A DNA stretch of 64,000 nt. Source: Apteryx mantelli. Its lineage: Eukaryota > Chordata > Aves > Apterygiformes > Apterygidae. The translations under genes were made by a program, and so were the position numbers. The stretch covers positions 372,001 through 436,000 of the forward strand of contig NC_090016.1 in NCBI RefSeq assembly GCF_036417845.1, in the 5' to 3' direction. How positions within the stretch are numbered: position 1 is the first letter of the stretch; the number at the start of each line of letters is the position of its first letter. A model generated the notes under the pieces. It ran no database searches, was not told where the DNA came from, and worked only from the letters and a program-made list of their open reading frames with translations. Shown here piece after piece: positions 11,770 to 22,844 of this stretch.

Positions 11770-12260
11770 CGCGAAGGGGGGGGGGGGGGCCAAAAAAATA
11801 AAGACTGAAAACGGACATTTTCGGCCCCCAAATGTCCATTTTTTTCCCCCCACGGAGAGGGGAAAAAATGAAGAAAAAAATGGAAAATGGACATTTTCGG
11901 CCACAAAATGTCCATTATTTTTTCCCCCGTGAAGGGGGGGGGGGATGAAGAAAAAGACTGAAAACGGACATTTTCGGCCCCCAAAGGTCCATTTTTCCCC
12001 CTCCAAGGGGGGAAAAATGAAGAAAAATGGACAATTGGGGGCCGAAAATGTCCATTTTCTCCCCCCTGTGAAGGGGGGTGGAATGAAGAAAAAGACCGAA
12101 AACGGACATTTTCAGCCCCCAAATGTCCATTTTTCTTTTTTTCCCCCGCGAAGGGGGGAAAAAATGAAGGAGAAAATGGACATTTTCGGCCCCCAAATGT
12201 CAATTTTCCCCCCCCAAAGGGGGGGGGAAAATGAAGAAAAAGACTGAAAATGGATATTTT
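11770..12260. repeat. Inverted-repeat minisatellite between the two J segments
   Basis: Six or so diverged units of about 70-85 bases. Each carries GGACATTTTCGGCCCC followed closely by its near complement AAATGTCCATTTT, then a poly-C/poly-G block and a GAAGAAAAA tract. Each unit could fold as a hairpin around TTTTCGGCCCCCAAA. No coding sequence is supported. Confidence 0.85.
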
Positions 12261-12412
12261 CGGCCCTCCCGACGGCCGATTTGGGCCGTTTTGGCCCCCC
12301 CCCGCCGCCGGCGATGTCTTTTCGGGGGCCGTTTCGTCCCCACCTGCGCCCCCCCGAACGCCGAAATCGCCCCCAATTTCTCGCCCCGAAAGTGCCGGGA
12401 AAAGGGTCTCAC

Positions 12413-12469
12413 CTGAGGACACGGTGACGGCGGTGCCTCGGCCCCAGGCGTCGATGCTACCAGCACAAG
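12413..12469 (-). CDS. IGHJ: Immunoglobulin heavy joining segment, D-proximal (J-a)
   Basis: A 57-base J segment reading CAGSIDAWGRGTAVTVSS in the productive frame, followed by donor CAG|GTGAG. GSIDAWG is shared with the single chicken JH. It lies about 0.95 kb upstream of J-b and about 3 kb downstream of the nearest D. Confidence 0.94.
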
Positions 12470-12508
12470 CACGGTGCTCCAAAACCGCCGCCCTTTGCAC
12501 CAAAAAAA
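12470..12508 (-). promoter_or_regulatory. 23-RSS of J-a
   Basis: Minus strand: nonamer TTTTTTTGG (12500-12508), 23-base spacer, heptamer CACCGTG (12470-12476, one mismatch to consensus). The nonamer is weaker than that of J-b (about 6 of 9), so usage may differ between the two. Confidence 0.82.
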
Positions 12509-13610
12509 GCCCCTTTCCACCCCCTTCCCGGCTATTTTGCAGCAAAATAAATTCATTAAATATATATATATATATATATAAAAAATCCGGTGGCCCGCCC
12601 GCAAGAAAAAGCCAAATCATCCCCTTTGGGACCCAAAAATAAATCAATCCGCGCGCGGGCGCTGCCGGTGCAACGGGATGGGGCAAAACAGGGGGAAATC
12701 GGCGCTTTTGCAATAGCCCTTTTCCCACCCATCACTTTTTTTGCTTGTTTGGGGGATGCTTCTTCCTTGCTTTTTCTTTTTGGGGGCATTTCCACCCCTT
12801 TTCTCATGCAGATCGTGCTTTTCCCGCCGGCCCAGCCCTAAAGCACAGCGCAGTCCCGCCCGGCAACCGCAAAAAAGCCCCAGGTCCGCATGGGAAAAAT
12901 CGCTGTAATAGCCCAATTTTGCCCCTTGTGCACCCCCCCTTTGCACGAGCAATTTCACCCCCTTTTGCCCCTTTGCACCACCAATTTCGTGCACCCCCTT
13001 AGGCAAATGCAATTCCTTCCCCCACTCCCCTCTCATCCCTAATTACTGCAAATTAGCAGCGCTGTGCAATGGGGCTGCTTGTGCAAACACTTTGGGGAGA
13101 AGAAGGGGGGAAAAACCTCCCCTCTTTGCCACAGCTCTGTGCAACCTGCAAAATAAGAAACTCGGAGGGAAAAGAGCAACTTTTTTTCCTTCTTGCGCTT
13201 TGTCACAGAGGAGGGAAAAACCTCTCCTGGGGCAGCACAGAAATTAGTTCATGCACCTTTAGAGAGCTTTGCACGAGCACGATTCCCCCCCTCCCTCTTT
13301 TCACCCTTAAACACCCAGTTTGCAAAGAAATGGGGGCCCCAAAAGGGAAAAGCAACAGCAATAAATCGCTCTGGGACCCTCCGGGCTGAAAACCTCCAGC
13401 CCTGGGAGGAAGCATCTGGCCTCGGAGCTGCTAAAAGCCGCTTTGCTCCAGCAAAGGGCATAAAATTGGGCATTGCCAAAGGAGAACTGCCAGCAAGCAG
13501 GGTTAAAACACCCCAAAAAGCTGGGAACTGCCCCAAATGCACCCAGCTTCTTGTAGCACAGGGGATGCAGGCAGCCAGGCTTGTATTTCCCCCCTAAATA
13601 AAGTCTTTCT
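12509..13610. other. J-D spacer, no gene recognised
   Basis: Sequence between J-a and the D array, including a TA microsatellite at 12559-12580. TGCAAA-like words are frequent. No exon, RSS or mobile element is recognised. Confidence 0.55.
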
Positions 13611-15457
13611 GACCCCAAAAGAGCATCAATATCACTTTTATCCCCCCACCCTTACCTGCTGCAAAAACAGCAGCAGCAGCTCCCACTAAACTAAGCAAAT
13701 CCCTCTTTTTTTTTCCCCCCAAACCAGCCCCTTTTGATCCCACACCACCCTCATGCCCGACACCCGCGGGAAAGGGCTGGGCTGGTTTTGGGGCTTAAAA
13801 GCTTGCAAAAAGGCTCCTGGGAGCTGCTTGGCTCCCAAAGTTTGGCTTTTGGGGTGTGCATGGGGCTGCTGTGCACCGTGCAAGGTAAGTTGGGCTGCAG
13901 CAAGGATTCCTCCAGCAGCCTCTGCTTTTGCTGCTCTTTTGGGCTGTGTTTGCTTCATTTTGGTCCCTGCCCATAACTGCATTGATTTGCTCCCTTCCAG
14001 GGGAAGCAGAATTGCTGGGTTTGGACCTTCCAGGCAGCAAAATCCCCCTCGGTTGCTGCCTATGGGGTTGTTTTTTTGCAGACTCTGAGGGGTTCGAATG
14101 GAGCAGGGAGGGATGGGGCTGCTGGCAGAGCCTCATCTTGGGGGGGTTGGGCAAGATTTGGAGCTTTTTTTGGGGGGGGGGTCTCTGGTTTGTGTTGCAC
14201 TGGGCAAAGGCAGCTGCATCATTTTTGCTGCTGCTTCGTGTCTTTTTCCCCCCTTTGGCATTTCTGCAAGGGAAACCTATATTCCTGGAGGGGCTGCAAA
14301 CCCCTTTGCTAAAGAAAATGCATTGCTGGAAAATGCTTCCTTTGAGCTGCTTCTCCCCCAAATCCCCTGCTCCAGTGTCTTCCAGCAGCCTGTCTGGTGC
14401 TGGGTGAGGTGAGGCCTCTCAGGCTGCGCTTTTTTGGCTGAAACCTGTGGTTTCTTGCCAACATTGGCAATGCAAACTTGTGGCGTCGGCTCTCTGGGGC
14501 ATTAAAAATTGCCCAAGTGGAAAAATGGTTTCAAATAGGAGCTGGGAGCGGCGCTGCTCCGAACCGGCGAGAGCTTTCTGCAAGCTGCCCTGGCCCCTCT
14601 CTGCTGCACGGGAAGAACTGCTTTTATTGCTCATTAGAGTGCATTTAATGAGTACTTTCTATTGCAGCCTCCTCTTTGCACCGAGCCTTGAGGACATGGG
14701 CAACATTATAACTGCTCGGAGAGCTGCACTATGGATAACTGGGGTGTGTTTGCATTGCAAGAACTTGCCTGAAAGCTGTGTTTCTGCAGGGAAAGCAAGA
14801 GCCGAGCTTGCAGAGAGCAGCTCAGGCAGCAAAAGCGCTTGGTTTTGTGCAAGTGATTGCAAAGAAGTTGCTGGGGTTGCACCTTGTGGCAGTGCATTTC
14901 CTGCAGGGATCTCTGGAAATTGCGAGGATTGCAAGGCCTGGTGCTGGGATTACTTATATTTTTGCAGGATTGGGCAGGTTGTCCTGTTTCCCATCATGTT
15001 TGCTGGCAGATTTTGCCTTCCTCCCATGCATTCACCCCAATTGCAGGCTTTTCCCACAGCCTTTTTTTGGAGGGTTTTTGTGCGGGTGCATTTCAGAGCG
15101 ATAAACACCACCAGCATCAGCCAGTGATTTCTTGCAGCACTCCCCCCTTTTGCACTCTGATTTCTTCCCCCTGCAAAAACAAACAAACAGAAAAAGGCAA
15201 TTCAGATTCATCAGGTTTTTGCTTTCTGCATTTCTGCCAATTAGTTTTTGGGGGGATTTTTTTAGGGTGTCTTTATAGCAAAGCGGTTGCTGCCTCCAGG
15301 CAGGGAAGCGGGAGCCTTTTGCAAGGAGGTTATTGCTGCTCTGTGCCAGCTCGGTGCTGTTGGTTAATCCCTCGCCACTTCCTGAAATTAATATTTTTAG
15401 CTCAGCTTTTTGCTTGAAAACCACGGGGTCGGCACTGCTGGGGCTTGCTGGCGGATG

Positions 15458-15564
15458 GGTTTTTGCTACGGACTGTGCCATGGTGTAAGGATAAGCAACA
15501 GCAGCAAGAGCACGACCAGCATAAACAACACAAGCACACAGTGGTGCAGACCTGCACAAAAAGG
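15458..15564 (-). other. IGHD: DH segment 1 with both 12-RSSs (nearest J)
   Basis: Coding core 15486-15536 (51 bases). 5' RSS: nonamer CCTTTTTGT, 12-base spacer, heptamer CACTGTG. 3' RSS: heptamer CACCATG, 12-base spacer, nonamer GCAAAAACC. Frame 2 on the minus strand reads ACVVYAGRALAAVAYP; all three frames are open. Frame 1 is very cysteine-rich. The core sequence is unique in the window. Confidence 0.93.
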
Positions 15565-16920
15565 TCTTTGCCTCGCACCCAAAAAGCCGTTCTTTTGCCC
15601 CAGGCTGGTGCTGTCACTGCCTGTTTTTGCTCACAGCGTGCAGAACCATAATAACCAGCAGACCGTGGCACATGGCAGTGCTAAAACCTCCTTTGCAAGC
15701 AAAAGCCCCATGGAAATGCAATAAATGCCCGGAGGGAGGACGGGCTGCGCTGGTGCTTTTCCTCCCCGCCGCGGCGCCTTCGGTTGCACGGGCTGGTTTT
15801 GGGGCGGAAAAGGCCTCGAAGTGCTCGTTGCGTGGGGAAACTCCCATTTTGCTGCTGCACGGGGCAGGGGTCCTGCCGGGGAGCGTGCAAATGCCGCGTT
15901 GGGGTGGAAACCCCGATTAGCGCATCCGGCGCCGGGATCAAGGCAATGCTGCTGCTTAATGGTACACGGGTGTTAAGGAGTTTCTCGCTCCCGGTTTTGG
16001 GGACACGGGAACGGCGCTGCTCCAAACCGGCGAGAGCTTTCTGCAAGCTGCCCTGGCCCCTCTCTGCTGCACGGGAAGAACTGCTTTTATTGCTCATTAG
16101 AGTGCATTTAATGAGCACTTTCTATTGCAGCCTCCTCTTTGCACCGAGCCTTGAGGACATGGGCAACATTATAACTGCTCGGAGAGCTGCACTATAGATA
16201 ACCGGGGTGTGTTTGCATTGCAAGAACTTGCCTGAAAGCTGTGTTTCTGCAGCGAAAGCAAGAGCCGAGCTTGCAGAGAGCAGCTCAGGCAGCAAAAGCG
16301 CTTGGTTTTGTGCAAGTGATTGCAAAGGAATTGCTGGGGTTGCACCTTGTGGCAGTGCATTTCCTGCAGGGATCTCTGGAAATTGCGAGGATTGCAAGGC
16401 CTGGTGCTGGGATTACTTATATTTTTGCGGGATTGGGCAGGTTTTCCTGTTTCCCATCATGTTTGCTGGCAGATTTTGCCTTCCTCCCGTGCATTGGCCC
16501 CAACTGCAGGCTTTTCCCACAGCCTTTTTTTGGAGGGTTTTTGTGCAGGTGCGTTTCAGAGCGATAAACACCACCAGCATCAGCCAGTGATTTCTTGCAG
16601 CACTCCCCCCTTTTGCACTCTGATTTCTTCCCCCTGCAAAAACAAACAAACAAAAAGAGGCAATTCAGATTCATCAGGTTTTTGCTTTCTGCATTTCTGC
16701 CCATTAGTTTTTGGGGGGATTTTTTTAGGGTGTCTTTATAGCAAAGCGGTTGCTGCCTCCAGGCAGGGAAGCGGGAGCCTTTTGCAAGGAGGTTATTGCC
16801 GCTCTGTGCCAGGTCGCTGTGGTCGGTTAATCCCTCGCCACTTCCTGAAATTAATATTTTTAGCTCAGCTTTTTGCATGCAAACCGCAGGGTCGGTGCTG
16901 CTGGGGCTTGCTGGTGGATG

Positions 16921-17018
16921 GGTTTTTGCTATGGACTGTGCCATGGTGTAAGGATAAGCAGCATAAGCACCAGCACCACAAGCATAAGCACACAGTGGTG
17001 CAGACCTGCACAAAAAGG
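16921..17018 (-). other. IGHD: DH segment 2 with both 12-RSSs
   Basis: Core 16949-16990 (42 bases), 5' heptamer CACTGTG and 3' heptamer CACCATG with the same nonamers and 12-base spacers as DH 1. Frame 2 reads AYACGAGAYAAYP. It is carried in a short (~1.46 kb) unit. Confidence 0.93.
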
Positions 17019-18096
17019 TCCTTGCCTCGCACCCAAAAAGCCGTTCTTTTGCCCCGGGCCGGTGCTGTCGCTGCCTGTTTTTGCTCACAGCGTGCAGAAC
17101 CATAATAACCAGCAGACCGTGGCACACGGCAGTGCAAAAACCTCCTTTGCAAGCAAAAGCCCCATGGAAATGCAGTAAATGCCCGGAGGGAGGACGGGCT
17201 GCGCTGGTGCTTTTCCTCCCTGCCGCGGCGCCTTCGGTTGCACGGGCTGGTTTTGGGGCGGAAAAGGCCTCGAAATGCTCGTTGCATGGGGAAACTCCCA
17301 TTTTGCTGCTGTGCGGGGCAGGGGTCCTGCCGGGGAGCGTGCAAACGCTGCGTTGGGGTGGAAACCCCGATTAGCGCATCGGACACTGGGATAATAAATA
17401 AATTTTGACCCCAAAAGAGCATCAATATCACTTTTATCCCCCCACCCTTACCTGCTGCAAAAACAGCAGCAGCAGCTCCCACTAAACTAAGCAAATCCCT
17501 CTTTTTTTTTCCCCCCAAACCAGCCCCTTTTGATCCCACACCACCCTCATGCCCGACACCCGCGGGAAAGGGCTGGGCTGGTTTTGGGGCTTAAAAGCTT
17601 GCAAAAAGGCTCCTGGGAGCTGCTTGGCTCCCAAAGTTTGGCTTTTGGGGTGTGCATGGGGCTGCTGTGCACCGTGCAAGGTAAGTTGGGCTGCAGCAAG
17701 GATTCCTCCAGCAGCCTCTGCTTTTGCTGCTCTTTTGGGCTGTGTTTGCTTCATTTTGGTCCCTGCCCATAACTGCATTGATTTGCTCCCTTCCAGGGGA
17801 AGCAGAATTGCTGGGTTTGGACCTTCCAGGCAGCAAAATCCCCCTCGGTTGCTGCCTATGGGGTTGTTTTTTTGCAGACTCTGAGGGGTTCGAATGGAGC
17901 AGGGAGGGATGGGGCTGCTGGCAGAGCCTCATCTTGGGGGGGTTGGGCAAGATTTGGAGCTTTTTTTGGGGGGGGGGTCTCTGGTTTGTGTTGCACTGGG
18001 CAAAGGCAGCTGCATCATTTTTGCTGCTGCTTCGTGTCTTTTTCCCCCCTTTGGCATTTCTGCAAGGGAAACCTATATTCCTGGAGGGGCTGCAAA

Positions 18097-18100
18097 CCCC
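18097..18100. repeat. Target-site duplication of the provirus, left copy
   Basis: CCCC directly before the LTR terminus TGTTATAGG. The empty site is visible in sister D units as CAAACCCCTTTGCTAAAG. It matches CCCC at 24131-24134. Confidence 0.85.
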
Positions 18101-18614
18101 TGTTATAGGTAAACGTGACAAATTGACAACCACTGGGGCCAGGTTGCATAAATTCCAATTTATAAAATAATTGAGCAAGTCACAAGTAAGCAAAACAGCG
18201 CTGGGCGGCCGGGGGGAGTCTCCTGCTCCACCAACGGTGCGCACAACCCCCCCTCACAGTCTCCTTATATGCGATTCCAGTTCCGGGTATACGGGGCACC
18301 TCCTGTAACTTCTGCGGTTGCGCCAGCTGTTGCTAGGGGGTCTTCTTCAGCCCTCTGGTGGTCGTGGGGATGAAGGCTGGAGTCTTCCTCTGCATTGTGT
18401 GCCATATTAGGCTATCTAAACTAACATTGCCGCTTCGCTAGCTCAGCTCAATTTTCTCAGGCGGGGTACATGCCCCCCACCACAGGCTGTAGGATGTTCC
18501 CACAGATGTTCCCAAGGCTGTTTCTCGCTGATGTAACAAATTAGTACATACCACAATACAAGATGTTCCCAAGGCTGTTTCTCACTTTGATGCAACAAAT
18601 TAGCACATATCACA
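18101..18614 (-). repeat. 3' LTR of the provirus
   Basis: 514 bases, TG...CA ends. By eye it differs from the 5' LTR at three positions only. A TATA-like element ATATAAGG is near the middle on the minus strand. Confidence 0.93.
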
Positions 18615-19229
18615 ATCCCCCCTTTTTGTTTTGGTCCCTTCTAATTTGTTCATCAAATCGAGCAACAGCCTCCTGTGCCAGGGAGAGCATAGGGTTATGC
18701 TTACTCTCATCTTCATTTAGTTGTTCATATTGACTTCTTATCAACAGTAGGTGGGCAGCTTCGAGTCTGCTTTTTGCTAAGTTAATTATTCTATTTACTA
18801 TACACGGCCCAAAGGTCAACACAAGTACTAGTAAAGCTAATGGACCCGCTATTGCAGACAATAAGGTTGTTAGCCAGGGAGAACGACTGAACCATGATTC
18901 ATACCACCCTTGCTGGGCTTCTCTTTCCTTTTTACGCCTTTCAAGGCCTTCTCTCAGTTTCGCCATAGTATCCCTGACAACTCCTGTATGATCCGCGTAA
19001 AAGCAACATTCTTCTCCTAGGGCTGCACACAATCCTCCCTGTTGCAAAAATAAGAGGTCCATCCCTCTTCTGTTCTGTAACACCACTTCTGATAGTGATG
19101 TTAACGACTTTTCTAAGGAGGTGATGGATTTTTCTACCATTTAAAGGGTTGGTGTACGTTATGTTCCCCTTTGATTCGTCTTCCTAATAAGCCCAGCACA
19201 ATCATCTTCCAGAGGAGTAGTGGACCCAT
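18610..19229 (-). pseudogene. env: Retroviral env remnant (signal region fused to TM, SU deleted)
   Basis: An ATG at 19227-19229 opens a short hydrophobic signal-like segment of about 30 residues, which then meets a stop. From 19140 a different frame carries a TM subunit: an immunosuppressive-type motif starting [12 protein letters not shown], the CX6CC motif CAALGEECC, a membrane-spanning stretch around [14 protein letters not shown], and a cytoplasmic tail ending in a TGA that overlaps the LTR edge. Essentially all of the receptor-binding SU is missing, so no functional envelope is encoded. Confidence 0.85.
18617..18627 (-). other. Polypurine tract
   Basis: AAAAAGGGGGG on the minus strand, two bases before the 3' LTR; this is the plus-strand DNA primer site in reverse transcription. 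Confidence 0.85.
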
Positions 19230-19321
19230 GGCTTGGTTAACAGATACTTTACAAACCCTTAATGCCTTGGAGGGGCGATCCGTGATGCCAGGCGTCTCTG
19301 GGACTTTAAAGAGTCTGGGTC

Positions 19322-19606
19322 TTATAGCTTTAGGTATTCCTGCTTAGGAGGTGGCTTGTCGGCCTCGATCCCCACAGTTTCTATACGTCTCTGTCTCCTC
19401 TGCCTACTCTTTTGCTCAGAGCAGCAGGGTGTACCTGTCTTCTCGACAGCAGCCGTATTCTTCAGGGGAACCTCCTTTATGTGCCTTTCTGATTTGAAAG
19501 GCTTCCCAGTTTTTTGAGAGAGACACCCAACATACGGCACAGTCCACCTACAATTGGTGTTTTTAATTTTAGCCTTATGTGATCGGGGTGGTTGGCATGG
19601 GTACAA
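19322..19606 (-). other. Unassigned open frame between pol and env remnants
   Basis: A 94-residue basic frame (KSRQRRQRR near the C-terminal third) inside the provirus, between the integrase end and the env start. I cannot assign it. It could be a remnant of deleted env or untranslated sequence that happens to be open. Confidence 0.3.
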
Positions 19607-19854
19607 CCTTTCTCAGGTTGTACTCCTTTAACAAAGGCTTCCCACCATTCTACCAATCTTTTCTTATGATCTTTTAATGTCTAATAAGTCAATTTTGTCG
19701 TAACAAGGGCGGCAAATGCCGCTAGGGAGATACCCGTACTAACAATGAGTCCACTACTTCCCTTTACAAACCCTACATGCATAACACACAAAGGGATAAC
19801 AAATACAATGTGGGGTTATAACAAATACTATGTTAGGTTTTACAAAATGTGGTC

Positions 19855-20112
19855 TCACTTATCGAGGATTCCAGGTTTCTTCTTAAAGGTTACTTTTAAA
19901 TTGTCCGGATTTCCAAAGGCTTCCCACGATGATTCTGAAATCGGTCCTTTAATTCTGCTAGCGTGTGTCCATCCTCGCTCTGCGGTACGAATAGCAGTGT
20001 CTGTGTTAAGTAAGACAAGAAAAGGTCCCTCCCAGCGGGGAGTCAAGGACGAGTCTTTCCAGGTTTTAATTAAAACCTTGTCTCCAGGGTTAACTCGGTG
20101 GATGGCTACATC
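19855..20112 (-). pseudogene. pol: Retroviral integrase C-terminal fragment (pol)
   Basis: Minus-strand frame with the gammaretroviral integrase C-terminal signature PRWEGPFLVLL followed by a TAIRT and WTHASRIKG region, comparable to the PRWKGPY...WIHAS region of MLV-type integrases. The catalytic core is absent: upstream the frame runs into the inverted solo LTR and filler sequence. Confidence 0.85.
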
Positions 20113-20643
20113 TAGTTGTGATAGGTGCTAGTTTGTTACATCAAATCGGGAAGTGATTTTACGGTGAAACGAGGCGCTAATTACGGGCTAAACCCACAAC
20201 ATCCTGCAATAAGGGCATGTACCCCGCCTGAGACAATTAAGTGGAGCCAGCGAGGCGGCGATGTTAGTTTAGATAGCCTAATATGGCAATGGCGAGGTCA
20301 CACAATTGTAAAATATATGCATGACCTGAGGGTCACCACACACAACGCAGAGGAAGACTCCAGCCTTCATCCCCACGACCACCAGAAGGCTGAAGACCCC
20401 CTAGCAACAGCCGGCGCAGCCGCAGAAGTTACAGGAAGTGCCACATATACCCGGGGCTGGAATCGCATATAAGGAGACTGTGAGGGGGGGATCGCGCGCG
20501 CCGTTGGTGGAGCAGGAGACTCCCCCCCGGCCGCCCAGCGCTGTTTTGCTTACTTGTGACTTGCTCAATTATTTTATTAAATTGGAATTTATGCAACCCG
20601 GCCCGAGTGGTTGTCAATTTGTCGCGTTTACCTATAACATAGT
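20113..20643 (+). mobile_element. Solo LTR nested in the provirus, opposite orientation
   Basis: An LTR related to but clearly diverged from the provirus LTRs, 20117-20639 (523 bases), starting TGTGATAGGTGC and ending CCTATAACA, oriented plus. It is flanked by a 4-bp duplication TAGT at 20113-20116 and 20640-20643, showing an independent insertion followed by LTR-LTR recombination. It separates the integrase fragment from the filler. Confidence 0.88.
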
Positions 20644-21063
20644 GGAGGTCTCTGTTTGGCAGAGCTGAGGTGGGGCCCCAGCTCCAAGCACCAGACTAAA
20701 GCAGAGGAAGACAGCGAGCCGCCTCGGTGCGCGGAGCAGCACAGGCGGTGCTGGGCTGGGGGAGGCACCGTCACCCCACTACCTGCCTGCTGGGGGGGGC
20801 CTGGGGCTGCTGCCACCGCTGGCCAGGGCAGCAGCGTCTCCAGCGGGGAGAAGGGGGAAGCCTGCACCCCACTTCTCGCAGCGCCTGCTGGGACCCCAAG
20901 CAGGGTGCTCAGCCCAGGAGCAGCCGGGGTCTCATCCTGCCTTCCCGGGGCGGTGTAGGGGCTGATGCGGGAAGGGGGCTCCTTGCCAGGGCGGGGACTG
21001 TCTCATCGCTCTGTGCCTGGAGCCGCGCATGGGGCAGACAGGCTCTTCAGCCAACACACGGAG
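20644..21063. other. Non-retroviral filler inside the provirus
   Basis: About 420 GC-rich bases between the nested LTR and the RT start. They show no recognisable retroviral coding and replace almost all of RT, RNase H and integrase. They could be captured host sequence. I do not recognise its origin. Confidence 0.55.
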
Positions 21064-21671
21064 TATGGGGTGGGGGTATTATGGGGAGACATACAAGGCT
21101 CCAGTAACCTTTGATTTATTAGCCTCTGGATTACTGGTCGGAGTCCTTGCCTCCCTTCCTGTGACATTGGATATTGCTTGTCTCTAACAGGGATTTCTGG
21201 ATTCCGTATACTCACTTCAAAGGGAGCAATATCTAGCCTTCCTACTGATTCTGGGGTATACCAAACTTCAGGGTTGATTTTGGCCTCATCTTCAATAGTA
21301 AGGGTGCATAATTTTATAACTAATTCTTGATTCTCTACTTCTAAATTGACTCCTAATTCAACCATCATATCTCGGCCCAGTAAATTATATTCAGCTTTGG
21401 GAACTAATAAAAAGGATCCAACACTTAGTCGAGAGTCTGATTCTATTTCCACATTTTTAATTACTGGGACCTTAAAGGGCTCTCCCTTAGCTCCTATCAC
21501 TTGTAATTTCTCTGGGGATGGTTTACACCCCCAGGGTACCGTTTGGACAGTAGATCTTTCTGCCCCAGAATCCACAAGGAATTCTACTTCTTGTCGCTGG
21601 GGACCCAATTTCAGTTTTATCAAGGGCTCGGTTCCTTTATGAGTCCCCAGCAGATAGAGCCCCTGACCCCC
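21064..21671 (-). pseudogene. pol: Retroviral protease and N-terminal RT fragment
   Basis: Open frame in phase with gag beyond an amber codon. The aspartic protease active site is LVDSGAERS, with a flap and LLGRD-type C-terminal motif further on. It continues into the start of reverse transcriptase (QYPMSQEGRQGL and LLEPCMSPHNTP motifs) and breaks off at about 21064, long before the YXDD active site. Confidence 0.88.
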
Positions 21672-22698
21672 CTAATCTTCTTGGAACATTTGCTCATCCT
21701 GCATTTGTTTCCTGCAATTTCTCTTCAGATGCCCTTTCTTCTGGCAATAAAAACACTCAACCTGCCTCAAGTCCCTCGTCACAACTTCCCTGGGTTGTCC
21801 TTCTTGGTGAGGTGGCTTCCTTTTAGGTCTGTTATATGACCTAGAGGGTTGTGCCTGGATTCCTCTCTGTCCTTCTCGGACTCCTGCCACCAGGATCTTT
21901 GCCTGCCGCCGATGAGTTTCCTCTTCCCTTTGCACATGCACTTTCTGAGCTTCCCTCAGCAATTCGTCCAGTCCTCTATCTTGCCAATCATCTAACTTCT
22001 CTAACTTCCTTCTGATATCTGGAAAGGCCTTTGCTACAAACTGTTTTCAATAGAGCCTGTCCCACAGGGGTACTGGGGTCTACCCCGGAATAAAGTTGCA
22101 GGTTTTTCCTAAGTCTCTCAAGCCATTCTGTTGGTGTTTCGTCCTTCTTCTGTTGTTCCATGAAGGCCTTATTAATATTTTGCCCCCTGGGAACAGATTC
22201 CCTGATTCCCTGAACCATTATGGTCCTTAGATCAGACATATGCGTCCGATGCTCGGCATTCTGAGCCGGAGCTGAGGGAATATGGGGGGGGGAGGAAAAA
22301 CGGGAAGTTCCTCCAGCATTTTATTTTTCTTCCTCGGACCTTTCTCTTTCAGGGTAAATATCATGGTCCGAGTATCTGGTCTTATCCATAAACTAGCATA
22401 CTCACTTTCTTCTAAACTAAAGGGCTCTTTTGATTTCACATATATATATAGAGAGCCTGACATCCAATTTTCAAAAGACCCATATACTTGCCAATAAAGG
22501 TGGTCTCTTCTAATCTGCTTCCCACCCCATACTTGCATGCAGTAATATACCATTTTTTTCTTGGCTTTTGCCTTCTCGGGAGGGCCAATCGTTCCAATAC
22601 TTAATCATTAATCCTAAAGGGCTATCGGGCGGTATATCCGGTAACCGTACCGTAAAGCCCTCTATGGGATCAGAAGACTTGCTCTTTTTCTGTCCCAT
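21672..22698 (-). pseudogene. gag: Retroviral gag, frameshifted and internally deleted
   Basis: Starts at an ATG at 22696-22698 with an MGQ N-terminus (myristoylation signal). The matrix region continues in another frame around 22550, and the N-terminal part of capsid appears missing. A capsid C-terminal piece with a major-homology-like region (ETPTEWLERLRK) lies at about 21990-22240, and nucleocapsid with one CCHC knuckle (CFYCQKKGHLKRNC) at about 21740-21770. The frame ends at TAG 21672-21674, directly followed by GGGGGTCAGGGG, the gammaretroviral readthrough context. Confidence 0.85.
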
Positions 22699-22844
22699 CT
22701 TCCGGAGCACCCACCTCAGTCACTCTCTTTTACAACTCTCTTTCTCTCCGCAGGGGACCGCACTCACACCACCCGAGTCTCTACTGCTAGGACGGTTGTC
22801 CCTTCGCAGAGGGCGGCCCAGTCGGCTGTCGGGTGCCCCTTTTC

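Noticed and set aside
18610-19140. Functional retroviral envelope or captured syncytin-like gene
   Set aside because: The surface subunit is deleted and the signal region is out of frame with TM, so no complete envelope is encoded.
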